64,000 nt of DNA from Plasmodiophora brassicae (Eukaryota; Endomyxa: Phytomyxea; Phytomyxea; Plasmodiophorida). The stretch covers positions 930,001 to 994,000 of the forward strand of contig CP145410.1 in assembly GCA_036867785.1 (NCBI GenBank). Reading direction: 5' to 3'. The position numbers were made by a program, and so were the translations under genes. How positions within the stretch are numbered: position 1 is the first letter of the stretch; each line of letters opens with the position of its first letter. Below the pieces are notes generated by a model. That model searched no databases. It saw only the letters and a list, made by a program, of their open reading frames with translations, and was not told the origin of the DNA. Shown here piece after piece: positions 36,303 to 46,411 of the stretch.

Positions 36303-36950
36303 TCAGGCATCGGAGCGAGCGCCGCGTTGTGTCTCGATGGCCTGAAGTCTAGCGGGCCCGGGAATGATCTCCACGAGGTCGCATATGACGAATCCGTCGG
36401 CGGTCACGAGGCGGTTCACACGACCGTACACGAATTCGTCGTCGTCGTCCTTGGTCAGGCCTAGCATGGAGTCGATAAGCGGGTCGCGACGACACTGCAG
36501 ATAGTCGTGCGGGTCGCTGTGCTGGTCAATGCCAAACTCGATGAGCATAGTCCCAAGCGGGGCCGCACCTTCGATTATTCTGCACGCACCGTTTAATACA
36601 GATCAGCTGGCAGTGTTGGACGCGACCGACCTGTCGTGTAGGTCTTCCGGCAGTGAATCCAGGTGGATCACGACGGATGACAGCTCGACGGGGATGCCAT
36701 CACATTCCAGTGTTATAACCCGGCTGAGCTTGTAATCCTGCAGCGACAAACGTTTGGCGTGAACATGAAGAGTGGCCGGCGCGCCAACGAACGCCTCCAG
36801 CATCGGCGTCATGTTGCGTCGGTGGTGGAGCAGTTGCCGGCAGGGTTCCGGCAGTGCCTCCGGTCCGACAATCGTGACGGGCGGGGCCGGCTCCAGGCCC
36901 CGCTCGGCGTACACGTCCTGAAACCGGCCCATAACCGACACGGCCGCCAT
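36303..36950 (-). CDS. chorismate-lyase-like protein (DUF98/UbiC fold)
   Basis: Exons 36950-36631 and 36579-36303 give 198 residues. The core MTPMLEAFVGAPATLHVHA, then a strand with SRVITLECDGIPVELSSVVI, and the joined segment LHDRIIEGAAPLGTMLIEFG match the DUF98 chorismate-lyase-like family (UbiC, red-algal Ycf21, archaeal relatives). Members cleave chorismate to 4-hydroxybenzoate and pyruvate, or are related regulators. Conserved features visible are PLG...E near the active-site loop; I cannot verify the catalytic Arg/Glu residues. A role in ubiquinone precursor supply is inference. The protein is intronless but for one 51 nt intron. Uncommon in eukaryotes outside algae, so transfer is possible. 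Confidence 0.6.
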
Positions 36951-37253
36951 CACGTTACACTTATTATGCCACACGCGCACCCCGATCCGACCCCAGCGCC
37001 CACCACGTCACTCCCGTTCCCGCCGCCGCCGCATGCATTGATGCCTAATCGGGCGCATCCGCGGACACCACCCTACCGCCGGCAAGTGCACGCCGCCAAC
37101 AGGAGGAACTCCGTAGGCGCGAGTGCACACGCCCCCCGAGACGTCTCCCCGGAGGGCGACGTCGTCCCGCGCGCGCCAAACAGTCTGCACTGCCGTATAG
37201 GAGCTGCAGCCGGCGCGGATGGCCGGAGCCAAACTGCGTCGGAGGTCGGCGTG

Positions 37254-37544
37254 ATGGACGACGAAAATACGGCGCCCTGCGATCTGGATGGCGTCGACTA
37301 CGTGCTGGTCGGTGCGGCCGCACCGCCCAGCGTCGTCGTGACAGGGCAGCAGGGCAAGCGAGGCAGCTGCAGAACGCGATGGGCGCGGACGCGGGCCTGG
37401 TTCTGCGCGGCGCTCGGTGATGATTTCCCGGGCGGTCCGATTCCGTTTGCCGCCGTCGCATGCGCCGCCGTCGTTGGCGCCCTGATGTTGGTCGGCTCCA
37501 CGCTCCTGGTCGACGCGTACCGCGATCGGCAATATGCCACGTAG
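37254..37544 (+). CDS. small tail-anchored-type membrane protein
   Basis: A 96-residue frame from ATG 37254. The acidic N-terminus (MDDENTAPCDLDGVDYVLVG) is followed by a basic stretch and one strong hydrophobic segment near the end (PFAAVACAAVVGALMLVGS), then a short basic tail. One C-terminal span suggests tail anchoring. The open frame extends upstream to 36759, but that part overlaps the DUF98 gene promoter and looks low in coding signal. No family recognised. Confidence 0.45.
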   Translation: MDDENTAPCDLDGVDYVLVGAAAPPSVVVTGQQGKRGSCRTRWARTRAWFCAALGDDFPGGPIPFAAVACAAVVGALMLVGSTLLVDAYRDRQYAT

Positions 37545-37679
37545 TGACCGTTTGTCTGTACATACATAATATTGTGCATTGGGTTGGGCCGTGCCCCCTG
37601 AATGCTGCCGGGCTCGAGTCATGGCGCCTTGATGCGCTTGGAGACACGGCGAGGGCCGAAGCGGCTGCACCCGCGCCCT

Positions 37680-38500
37680 TGGTCAGTATCAAATGGGCAC
37701 ATCTGCGGCAGCATGGGCGTACTGACTCGAACGTTACGTGCCGGCGCTGATCGGGGTAACGAAACGGATGAAAGCCGGGCATCGGCGCCGTCATCGAGCT
37801 CGATGCCGCCTGTTGTTTCGCGTCGATGCGGAAGGAATCCGTGTACTCGGACAGAGGCTCCCAGGTCAGGCCGTATTCCTTCAACCAGGTCGGTCGTGGC
37901 GTTCGCCCTGTCACGGGTACGACGTGAGAAGGCCACTAGCGCCGAGTGATGCGAAACCATGCGGCCACTGACCGGCAGGGTCAACGACGGGCCTTGACGG
38001 TCGCTGCCGGGAACGGGCGTCTTGTTCGCGAGGATAGGGCTGACGCACCGCTGTAAATCTGTCCAGAGCACGTCAGTGACATCGTGTTCCCAGTTGCACC
38101 GATCGCCCCGACATGAATGGTTGGTTGACAGAGCGGAATGGGCCTGGGATTCGCCCCGGCAGGTTGATGTCAGTGGTTCGCTCACAGAACTGGACGTCGC
38201 GACAGTTGTCCGTGTGATGGAACAGCGACAACGTGAGCAACTTGCCAGTTAGCTCGTTGTCGTCGATGTCGTCATCTTCCAGTTTGGCTAACCACTGACG
38301 TTAGGAAGTCGGCCCTTGGAGCTGCTGGGCGAATGGCCCAAACCTTGGCGCTGTCTGGGTGATCGTGGCAGTCGCACACGTGTGTTCCTGCCAACAAAGT
38401 CGGTGACGGCTGCCGGGCGGTCCGGCCTGGAGACCGCCTCGCTAACGATTGCGTCGACCAGACTGGCACTGCTGCCAGATATGAATTCACACGTGCATGG
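37680..38500 (-). CDS. unassigned coding-like block, partial multi-exon model
   Basis: Several minus-strand stretches here look like real exons: one around 38490-38370 encoding SGSSASLVDAIVSEAV and SRPDRPAAVTDFVG, one around 38290-38170 encoding DDDIDDNELTGKLLTLSLFH, one around 38090-37930 encoding WEHDVTDVLWTDLQRCV, and one around 37890-37790 encoding WLKEYGLTWEPLSEYTD. A GTGTGC...GTTAG intron between the first two keeps the frame. I could not join the rest into one consistent frame or identify the family. It may be a real multi-exon gene with small exons or a decaying gene, as occurs twice elsewhere in this window. Confidence 0.35.
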
Positions 38501-38708
38501 ATGATATCAGGGTGCCATGCTCACCTCATTGCCTAGGCGACACGGCCAACGATGCCTCGAGCAGGCGACTGTTGAGGCCTAGCCTGGACCGACTTGGGAA
38601 GACACCAGTTTCCATTGCTTCAGGTCACAGGAAGCTACTCGTTCGCTGAAGGCGCAACACGCGCGTAAAAGGAGCAGAGGAATAAATTAACATTGGGAAG
38701 TCGCACAG

Positions 38709-41065
38709 CTAGTTGTCCTTGTCGGCGAATATCGCCACGCAGGATAACCCGACCAGCAGTACTCCCATGACGGCCAGCTCGAAGGCGATCCCATATCGCG
38801 TCTGTCGCCTCGCATACGCCTTCCGTTGTTCCTGTGCACGGAAATTATCGAAGAACATCGGCACCGGTGCATCGTGTTGTCGAAAATCGTCGACATTGCC
38901 GAGGTGTTCCTAGGCATTGCAGACGTCAGACCCCCCACCTGTCACGTCTGCACGCTAATTACGTTCTCAACTCGAAACAGGGCCCACATACATCGCCGGA
39001 AAACCTAATATACACTCAACTGCCATGTTCGAATCTGAACGAGGAGCAACGTACTTCGAGAAGCATTAGCAACGGCGCTATTACCATTTGGTATGCATCA
39101 GATTCCGTCAAGATACAGAAGAGCGGGTTTCTAGATGATGGGATCAAGCTGGCAGTCCAGAGGAAACGCAATACGAAGTTGAACAAGACGGCCATGGCAT
39201 AATACTCGGCTTTGTTGTAGAGGCGACGCTTACGTAGCCCCACGCTACACGTGGAAACGTCGAACTCGAACATTGACCAATCCACTAAAACATCCCAGAT
39301 AAAGGTGAACATGGTACTGGCCAGGAAACTGATCAGCCAGATGATGCGAAACGTGGTCCACTCCTTGCCTTGACCGACAGTGTAACTGGAGTGGAACACG
39401 CCAAGTAGAATCACGGAGTGAGCGATAAGGTACTTGCAGGCGTTCGGCAGATTCGGGAAGCGCTGTGACGTTTCAAAGTACCTGCGAAGACATTGCATGA
39501 AACGCCAGTACAGTGGAAGTGCAGACATCAACGGAACAGTCACATTGGACATTCGCGAACATCTTGCAACTCGGTCGTCAAGGTCGAGCGCCAAATTGGC
39601 GGTCAGACATAGGGACGTCGAGAAATCGATTGCAAGCTTGAAGGTCGACGTCAAGAAGTCGGCGATGAAGAATGCAGAGAAGCTCGTGCGCGAGAAAGGA
39701 GATGATACGATCTGGCCGAGGTTGTACAGGAGGTATTGCCGAGATTTCCAGTGCCGCGATATGACACGAATCGGAAGGACAAACCGGACCATCACCCAAA
39801 TGACCAAGGCACTAGGGATCATATCAATCGACAGCAGATCGCCGGTCTTCAACGGCCAAAGCAGCGCTAAAGAAAATATGAGGAGATTGGCGAGCACACC
39901 AATGGTCAGGTTTGCTGAGTCGTTAAAGATCTATTCAGTGACAATGTTAGCGAAACGCAGCACCCCAACGTAACACATTAGCACCTGAAAGTAAGACAAT
40001 CTGGATTCAGGATCCATTTGAAATATGTACAAGAAATTCACTCGGAACTTTGTGAAGACGAGGATGACAATACCCCATAACCACCTGCAACGACAATAAT
40101 GAGATAGCACATTTCACATTGAGAGACGCTATCGTAGCAAGCGTACATGAGCCCACAAAGGACGAGTGTGCATCGGTAGACCGGCGTGTATGCGCGGACG
40201 TAGCCCTGTAAGTCGTCTGGAACCTCCAGGCTCGTCAAATTGACCATGACCAGAATCCAGATAACCAGGGTGACACAGATGCCAGTTTTGACGCCCAACC
40301 GGAACGCATCTCGGCGCTCGAAATCTGGGCCAGTCATCCGATGCAGGAGAGCAATCTTGGCCGCCGTCTCGTCTCCAGATTCAAAATGCATCGCATACTC
40401 GCGGACAACTCGGTTAATCTGTTGCACGAGTCCCTTGTTTCTGAAGACGGCACGAGACCGGAGGCCCGCTATCTGTGCCGATACATGGCTTCCTGTCACC
40501 TTGTCGAACTTCTTCGTGATTTTTCGCCTACAGTGTACGATTGTCGATGCATGACCACGGGCAAAGGTGATGACACCTACACAGCCTGGAAGTTCAGCAA
40601 GGCGAAGTTCAGGACCATGTTCAGACGCCGGAAACACTGGACAAATTCGGATCTGAGCGCGCTGGACGTGTCCGGGTTGTCGGTCGAATCGGCGATCTGG
40701 CAGCACCTTTCGAGACGGTTCTCTACGCCAGCAAGCATGAGACCATACGCATTGTCGACCTTGTCGATCTGCGCCGACAATTCGCCCAGCCACCTCTGCT
40801 GGGCAGGGTCGTCATCGGCGTCCGACGTAGCGAGCAGTCCAGTCGTCTCATCTTCCGCGATGGACACCGACCCTCTGGTGAGGAACCGCTCTCTCATAAC
40901 GTCCATGTTGTCCTCCGCGTCGGCGTGGACATGGTCGACATCGTCGTCGTAGTCGTGATCCTCGCCGGTGCCACCCGGCATCGTCTTCTTCAGCAGATCG
41001 TAATCGAGATAGTCGTCTCGCCACTCCTCGATCAGCTGCGCTTTCATCAACACGCCGAACCGCAT
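38709..41065 (-). CDS. SPX-EXS phosphate transporter, XPR1-like
   Basis: Six exons (41065-40581, 40527-40111, 40084-39985, 39930-39055, 39004-38963, 38909-38709) give 706 residues. The N-terminal SPX domain begins MRFGVLMKAQLIEEWRDDYL with LDYDLLKKTM, the inositol-phosphate-sensing helix, and ends RKITKKFDKVTG. The middle is a set of membrane spans, then the EXS domain (FIADFLTSTFKLAID, FTFIWDVLVDWSMF, FRRCMWALFRVENEHLGN). XPR1 exports phosphate and responds to inositol pyrophosphates. A 42 nt exon supplies VFRRCMWALFRVEN. Unusually, after the conserved RVENEHL end there is a further hydrophobic span (FELAVMGVLLVGLSCVAIF), which the family normally lacks. Confidence 0.9.
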
Positions 41066-41247
41066 GGCGGCGGACGGTGACGATCAGCGAATGGTCGTGG
41101 CCACCTCCGGACTTCGACTGCCAACCGGCCAACCACCCGTACTGCCGAAACCTGTCTTCTACACAGATCCAATTTGTCGTAACGGTAACGGGGAAGCAAG
41201 CAAACTGTATTTGGTGTAGTTGGAACAGGGAACATACGGTCGTGATA

Positions 41248-42089
41248 TTAGACCTGGTCGACAAACGGCTGGGGCCTTGAACGCGTCATGGCGATGTTCC
41301 AGTGCTGGGCGTTTTCGACCATAAGCATGAAGGCGATGCCGGCCAGGAAGTACTGTCCATAGGTGGCGCCGTACAGAGCGACGGCGCATGCTAGGACGAA
41401 GCCGACGGAGTGTACGATCACGGATGCACGGGTCTCGCTCTGGACGCAGCGACGAACAGCGATGTCGAACAGCTGGCCACCGTCCAGCGAGTAGATCGGC
41501 AGGCAGAGGTTGGCCAGGTTCAACCAGATTGACCACCGCATCACTTTGAACATCAGATCGGTATACTGGTTGAAGGTTGCTGGTGACGAATTGTTCACCA
41601 ATGCCAGCTGACCGATGTAGAATAGCAGCCCCACAATGATACCGGTCCCTCCACCTATTCATTCACAGCAAATAAGAAACATATAATTATAACGAAAACC
41701 GATATATGCCGAACCTGCAACCAGAATAAGGGCATGTTGGGTTGGTGATTGTGCACCTTCGTGTTTACAGAACCCAGACAGGAGGCTCAGATGAAGGGCG
41801 GGCTTCAGTGTAAAACGTTTCGCCATCAGTGCATGCCCAAATTCCTATACTCAACAGCTCCATTACCTAACACAGATCGGGCAGTCCAACCAGCATAACT
41901 CACGTGAACCAAGAAGAAAAGTGCAATCAGGGCGGCGTACTCGAGACCCAAAGCAGCATCCTTCGACTGGATCGCAACAGAGATAAAGCTGACAGCGAGC
42001 AGACCCACGAACCCAACATCGACAGTTATATCGACGTCGAATATGGAACACAGGCGGATTGGTCGCCCGATTGTCTGCGTCAACGACAT
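41248..42089 (-). CDS. M50-family intramembrane metalloprotease
   Basis: Exons 42089-41904, 41844-41715 and 41654-41248 give 240 residues. The layout is that of compact bacterial/organellar site-2-protease homologues: GRPIRLCSIFDVDITVDVGF, then a membrane span ending in the catalytic H|EFGH, which is cut by the first intron between the His and Glu codons. Next is a span restoring AGGGTGIIVGLLF, then NLANLCLPIYSLDGGQLFD with the metal-binding Asp of LDGG. The HExxH and DGG motifs are both intact, so it should be active. No PDZ or CBS domain. Substrate unknown. Without the 59 nt intron the motif would read LVHVSYAG, so earlier gene calls could miss it. A decayed copy lies 5'. Confidence 0.88.
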
Positions 42090-42249
42090 CGTCAACGGGC
42101 GTACCGAATTCCGAAAGAGGCCGACCCTAAATATAGCGTGGCAGTGTCACGCACGGGCACGGCCCGTGGGGTCGCGGAACTCGTGTGTAAGTAGCTACGC
42201 TGACAGTACCATACCGGAATTAAATCGGATCTGCTCCACGAAAGCAGTT

Positions 42250-42860
42250 CATTGTGGTGTTATACTTGTGTGATAGAGGATTGAACCCTGGAGCGCCTAG
42301 CGCTGCTAGGCGTGAGAGTACGCGTGTCGCTCTACCAAGCGATTCCGACAAATTGTTCAGGATCGTGCATGCACGCATCATAGCCAGCATCGCATGCGTG
42401 TAACGGCTGGTGGCTACTGACGAAGAAGATTTCGTAAGCAGATCCTCCACCTGTGAGCACGCAGCGATTGACGACCCGTTCAGTAGAAGATCACAGGTAT
42501 CTGCCAAACCTGCAGTTAGAATGAGAGCACATTGGGCGGGTCGATCTTGTTCGAATACCTCCAGACATGAGGTCAGAGTGGACGGCAGACGTCATCGTAA
42601 ACAGTTTCGCCTCGTGCGTACGTTCAAGTACCTACAATCAATTACACAGTTAAATTTAAGGTCGCTTCGGATGCTTGCGTAATCACCACGGCACGCTCGA
42701 GGTCCATAGCAGCATCTCGCTAAACGAACACGGTATCGAGTAGACCCACAAAACCGTCGTCGACAGTAAACAGTGTTCGATACGGAGCACGGTCGCAATG
42801 ACCGTCCAATCATCTGCGACAGCGACACAGCTAGCGTCCCACGAAGACCATGCTCGCGGT
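42250..42860 (-). pseudogene. decayed tandem copy of the M50 protease
   Basis: Traces of the neighbouring protease can be followed in the same order. The first exon survives as MSLSQMIGRSLRPCS (intact MSLTQTIGRPIRLCS) plus GGTTTTGTGGGTCTACTCGA-type sequence matching the DVGFVGLL region. The second exon is seen as GCACGAGGCGAAACTGTTTA (intact GCACTGATGGCGAAACGTTT), with the downstream CTAACTGCAG splice site. The third exon starts GGTGGAGGATCTGC near 42440. The HEFGH codons and frame are broken. It sits directly upstream of the intact gene on the same strand, so it is a tandem duplicate. Decay is advanced. Confidence 0.8.
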
Positions 42861-43013
42861 TTGCGCCCGATACGCAGCGTCAACGCTATCGCTTCCTTCT
42901 ACTCCGAAACGAATACACAGGCCTGACAATGGTCCATGAACGTCTAACTTGAATGGTTGTATGGACTCGGGCAGAGAAAATAGCATTGGGTGTACAGGAG
43001 CTATCACATGCGG

Positions 43014-44141
43014 TTATGATGCCAGCTGGTCACCCGCCTGAACCTTTGCTGGGCCAGTCGACTCTGCCGCTGACGCGGGGCGCGGACGACGTGGAGGACG
43101 TCGCCCCTGACGACCCTGTTGCTGATCCTGCTGTACAGAAGCGCCGCCGTCATTTGCCGAGGCCTGGTTCTGATTAGGACGACGACGGCCCCGCCCACCA
43201 CGGCGCCGATTCTCATTGTTCGAAGACGGTTGTTGAGGTCCGCCAGCACCGGCCTGCTGCTGCTGCCTCGTGCGGTTCGGGTTGCCGTCACCATCTCTGC
43301 CGTCGCCGCCTCCACGACGACGATTACGGCCGTTGCGATGGTACCGGGAACCACTGTACCCTGCAGCAATCGTGCCGAACGTTTCCTCATTGCGACCTCT
43401 GCGATTTTCATCAGGTCGTGCACGCTCGTCACGATCCAGGGATATGTCATCGAAGAACGATGATGACTTGTCGTACTTCTTCGTCATCGCGATGTCAGAT
43501 GTTCTTGCAGGAGACGCAGCAGGTGCCAATGTGTCATCGTCGGCCTTGTGATCATCAGCGGGCGGCGTCGGGCTTTGGAGTGCCTTCACGAACGATGCCT
43601 TGTCGAATCGGGCGTTCGAGGACTGTATGTCGAACTCAACACCTGATAAATCTGCGCTTGCATTCGGGGCCGACTGATTCTTGAAGCGATGCGACTGCAG
43701 ATACGACACCGTCCCTGGACCCGAATACGTCTGATCATGCGAGCCGGTGTCGATATTCATACGTTGCATTTGCGAGACCAAGGATTGGTTCGGCGCCGCC
43801 ATGGGCTGGGCTGGCGGTGGTACGCCTGACGTAGATGACGCCACCGGTGGCGACGGCGCCGCTGTTCCGACAATGGCGGGATCATCAGGAGGAGCCTGAT
43901 CGTCTTGCTGTTCACATACGACAAGGTTCTTGATGTCTGCACCCTTGAATATGATGAACTGGTAGACGGTAGGGGCCGGCGGCACTGCTTCGGGTCGACG
44001 GCCTTCGGTGCCGAAACAACGCACGTTCGACAGGGCGACCGTCGAGTTGACAGGGTCGATTGTGAACAGCGTACCCTCGTAGCGTATGTCAGACTTGGAT
44101 ATCAGGCTGATACGCGACCCGATAAACGGTAGGGCAGCCAT
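43014..44141 (-). CDS. LSM14/Scd6-family RNA-granule protein
   Basis: Intronless, 375 residues from ATG 44141. The N-terminal LSm domain reads [20 protein letters not shown] and [17 protein letters not shown] low-complexity linker leads to an FDF-like region ([19 protein letters not shown]) and an FFD-like motif ([11 protein letters not shown]), then RGG/Asn-rich C-terminus ([23 protein letters not shown]). This is the order in LSM14/Scd6/RAP55, which repress translation and nucleate P-bodies through DDX6 and EDC4 contacts. The RGG tail is basic and should bind RNA. The CCTAGG motif 135 bp upstream also occurs before the PKA gene. Confidence 0.9.
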   Translation of the reverse strand: MAALPFIGSRISLISKSDIRYEGTLFTIDPVNSTVALSNVRCFGTEGRRPEAVPPAPTVYQFIIFKGADIKNLVVCEQQDDQAPPDDPAIVGTAAPSPPVASSTSGVPPPAQPMAAPNQSLVSQMQRMNIDTGSHDQTYSGPGTVSYLQSHRFKNQSAPNASADLSGVEFDIQSSNARFDKASFVKALQSPTPPADDHKADDDTLAPAASPARTSDIAMTKKYDKSSSFFDDISLDRDERARPDENRRGRNEETFGTIAAGYSGSRYHRNGRNRRRGGGDGRDGDGNPNRTRQQQQAGAGGPQQPSSNNENRRRGGRGRRRPNQNQASANDGGASVQQDQQQGRQGRRPPRRPRPASAAESTGPAKVQAGDQLAS

Positions 44142-44275
44142 GGTGACGACCAGCGGCTTCGACGCCGGATGGCCAACTGCAACTGAGAGTCCGCGCACTA
44201 CGTGACCAGTGCCTACTACTGATGACTGGGGTGCGCCGGTCGTTGAGAAACCTCACCTATACAGGATCTCAGCTA

Positions 44276-44285
44276 CCTAGGCTAA
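44276..44285 (-). promoter_or_regulatory. TAGCCTAGGT element upstream of the LSM14-like gene
   Basis: On the minus strand, TAGCCTAGGT lies about 140 bp before the LSM14 start codon, same orientation relative to the gene as the copy about 110 bp before the PKA start. Two occurrences do not prove function. Confidence 0.3.
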
Positions 44286-44289
44286 CTCT

Positions 44290-44714
44290 GCGAAATGGGC
44301 CTGGGCATCAGGAGGTGCGGGTTACAGATTGAGTTTCGTCTCGAAAGCAGGCATTGTCAACGATGTACATTAGTACTACAGGTTCGTAAACACGTCAAAT
44401 TAACTCTGCGTCTCCTTCGTACGTTGCAGCGTTATGCATGTAGTGCCGGTACAGACTCGGATATTGGCAGAGCGATGTCCTGTTAGGTACCGCCTGGCCT
44501 GCTGTGGATGATACTCAACTGACGGCCCCGCCCGCCCTCTCCCGTACTTGAAACAATTTATCCACACCACGCAACGCCTCGAGACAATATCGTTTTCGCA
44601 GCTCCAGGACAGGAACATAGCTGAAGCACCGCAAACAACCGACAGACGGTTCGTAATCATGATAAAGTACTTGCAAAATCGTTAATCATGTATATAGCAC
44701 CTGGGCATTACTGG
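44290..44714. other. intergenic between LSM14-like and SNARE genes
   Basis: About 425 bp with no frame, repeat or RNA gene that I can support. Confidence 0.5.
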
Positions 44715-45272
44715 TCATACCGTATTCTCTCCAAATGCAACGTGTTGCCTTACAAGGAATATTAGAAACAATAGGATGACGCTCAGAAAGATGATGATTT
44801 TTAATCTGCTGAACCCTGACGCTCGCTTCAGTGCCTCATGTGCGAACGTTCCCATAATCCGATCCCGTACCTGACTTCTGAATGAGCTTGTTCAACTTCC
44901 GAGTCACGATATCTACTCGCACCTGCGCCTCGGCAGCGTCAGCATTAAGGTCCTCCACCATTCTAGGACGATGCGGTCAGAAATCACTTGACATGGAAAG
45001 ACAACTCAGACTCACGCGTTCTGATCGACTAGTTCCGTGTTGATTTGTTGACCCATTATACCGAGCTTCCTGACGGTTCCAACCATGTCGCCAAGCGCTT
45101 CCTCCATCATCTCGTGACGCTCCATCTCCATCACGTCGTCTCTCTCTATCGGCACGGCAATGTACCCTTGGGTCGGCTTGGGTCGCGGCGGCGACTCCGA
45201 TCGACGCTGCCATCCCTTGGATGCTGCCAGGACGCGACGTGAACCCGTCGGCACATACTGGTTAAACGCCAT
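44715..45272 (-). CDS. Qc-SNARE, syntaxin-8-like
   Basis: Exons 45272-45016, 44962-44871 and 44821-44715 give 151 residues. The SNARE motif spans MMEEALGDMVGTVRKLGIMG, INTELVDQNAMVEDL (central Gln in LVDQN, so a Q-SNARE) and VDIVTRKLNKLIQ. It is followed by a C-terminal anchor (LKIIIFLSVILLFLIFLV) and an N-terminal short basic region. The heptad pattern and short N-terminus fit Qc SNAREs of the endosome or vacuole (STX8, SYP5). The last splice acceptor is weak and was chosen for frame. It is a second Qc-SNARE beside the syntaxin-6-like gene. Confidence 0.8.
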
Positions 45273-45482
45273 GCCTGTCGCCGACCCGTTAACAGTCGGG
45301 CTTCGACCTCATTTCCGAGGCGACGCAAACTGCCGCGCAACGCCAAAACGCCGCCTGCTGGCCGTGCTACTGCTACTGCTCGTGACGCTGACAACCGTCA
45401 AGCCGACACTGTTGCCTGAGCGGCCAATACAACACCATGTGCAACTGTATTGAAGACGTAACCAGCGTTGCGCTTGCGAAAC

Positions 45483-46203
45483 TCAGCGGGAACGGGTCAA
45501 CTTTTGCGTGACTGGAATCATGAACGAGCAGATCGTGCTGTACAAGTGCTCCCAGGCTGCAGGACCACCAACATGCATTGAATAATTGAAGGACTGGAAC
45601 ACTATAGGTCGTACTGGATACCTTCGCATACATCAGAGGTGAAGTCTTCCGCCAGTCCTGCTTTGACCATGGCCAGCAGCGCCTGGCCAAACGGGTCGTA
45701 ATGTTCCTATTGGGGGCAAGTGTTGAGATTCAGATGAGCAGCACCTGAGCTGGGCATCGGGGGTTACCGGCTGGATGCCGTGCGGATGGTGGACCTCGGC
45801 CAACCTGGTTAGAATTTCGCTGATGGCCGCTGCGTCCTTTCCCAACAGATCGACTAGATTGTTTAACGCAGTCGTTAGCCTTCGCCCCTGCATGACCAGG
45901 TCGCATTGGAAAAGGGCTTCCACTTCGGGAGCATTCTTGAAGAGAATCTCAAAGAACCTACATCAGGAAGCACATATAAGCCTCATGAATATTAATTGTG
46001 AGGCTATAGTACATGACGGCCAGCAGATCCATTGCATCCTGCACACTCGGGTTCGACCCCAGACGATCGCGTTCACCTTTGCCCTGACCGCTTTTCAACG
46101 TCAGCCAGGTCTTCCGCACGATGTCAATGCGCTCTTCCGTCAGGTTTGGCGACGCCGGGCAGGATGGTGGAAGATACTGCTGCCAAGAAGATGCCGCTGC
46201 CAT
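45483..46203 (-). CDS. globin A (tandem pair)
   Basis: Four exons (46203-46013, 45957-45768, 45706-45622, 45556-45483) give 179 residues. Globin helix landmarks: AVMFFEILFKNAPEVEALF, LVMQGRRLTTALNNLVDLL, LAEVHHPHGIQPEHYDPFG with the proximal (F8) His before PHG, and AGLAEDFTSDVCEAWEHLYS. The N-terminus carries a 20-residue extension and a Gly/Lys insert (LKSGQGKGERDRLGSNPS) between the first two helices. The pattern RH..YG(V/I)(K/Q)PEHY is that of single-domain protist and fungal globins that bind O2 or NO. Exon lengths (191, 190, 85, 74 nt) are the same as in globin B. Reductase domain absent. Confidence 0.9.
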
Positions 46204-46411
46204 GGCCCCACGCTGACACAAATTGGCACCGAGCTGTCGATCGGCCAATCTATCACAAACCTTGTGAATATGGATGTGTGCTGAAGTACCGTAATTCACA
46301 TGAACTGCGGCCACACGGCGGGACGGAGCCGTTCACATGATTTATGGTGATTCATATCCGTAGAGTCGTTCGTATGAGCGTTCGGACTGTATCGTCCTCG
46401 TTTCGAAACGC

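Noticed and set aside
36759-37253. N-terminal extension of the small membrane protein
   Set aside because: It overlaps the DUF98 gene and its promoter, and is Pro/His/Arg rich without conserved sequence; the ATG at 37254 is a better start.
38709-38858. stand-alone 49-residue membrane microprotein
   Set aside because: It is the end of the last exon of the XPR1-like gene; the RVEN|EHL junction matches the family.
41826-42095. M50 protease judged inactive because HExxH reads HVSYA
   Set aside because: The GTGAGT after the His codon is an intron start; splicing gives HEFGH.
42255-42352. tRNA-like stretch on the minus strand: TGGTAGAGCG, AGGGTTCAATCCTCT and a perfect GCCTAG-CAGCG-CTAGGC hairpin like a class II variable arm
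   Set aside because: The acceptor ends do not pair and the anticodon stem does not form five pairs, so no cloverleaf. It lies within the M50 pseudogene region. A tRNA-derived fragment remains possible.
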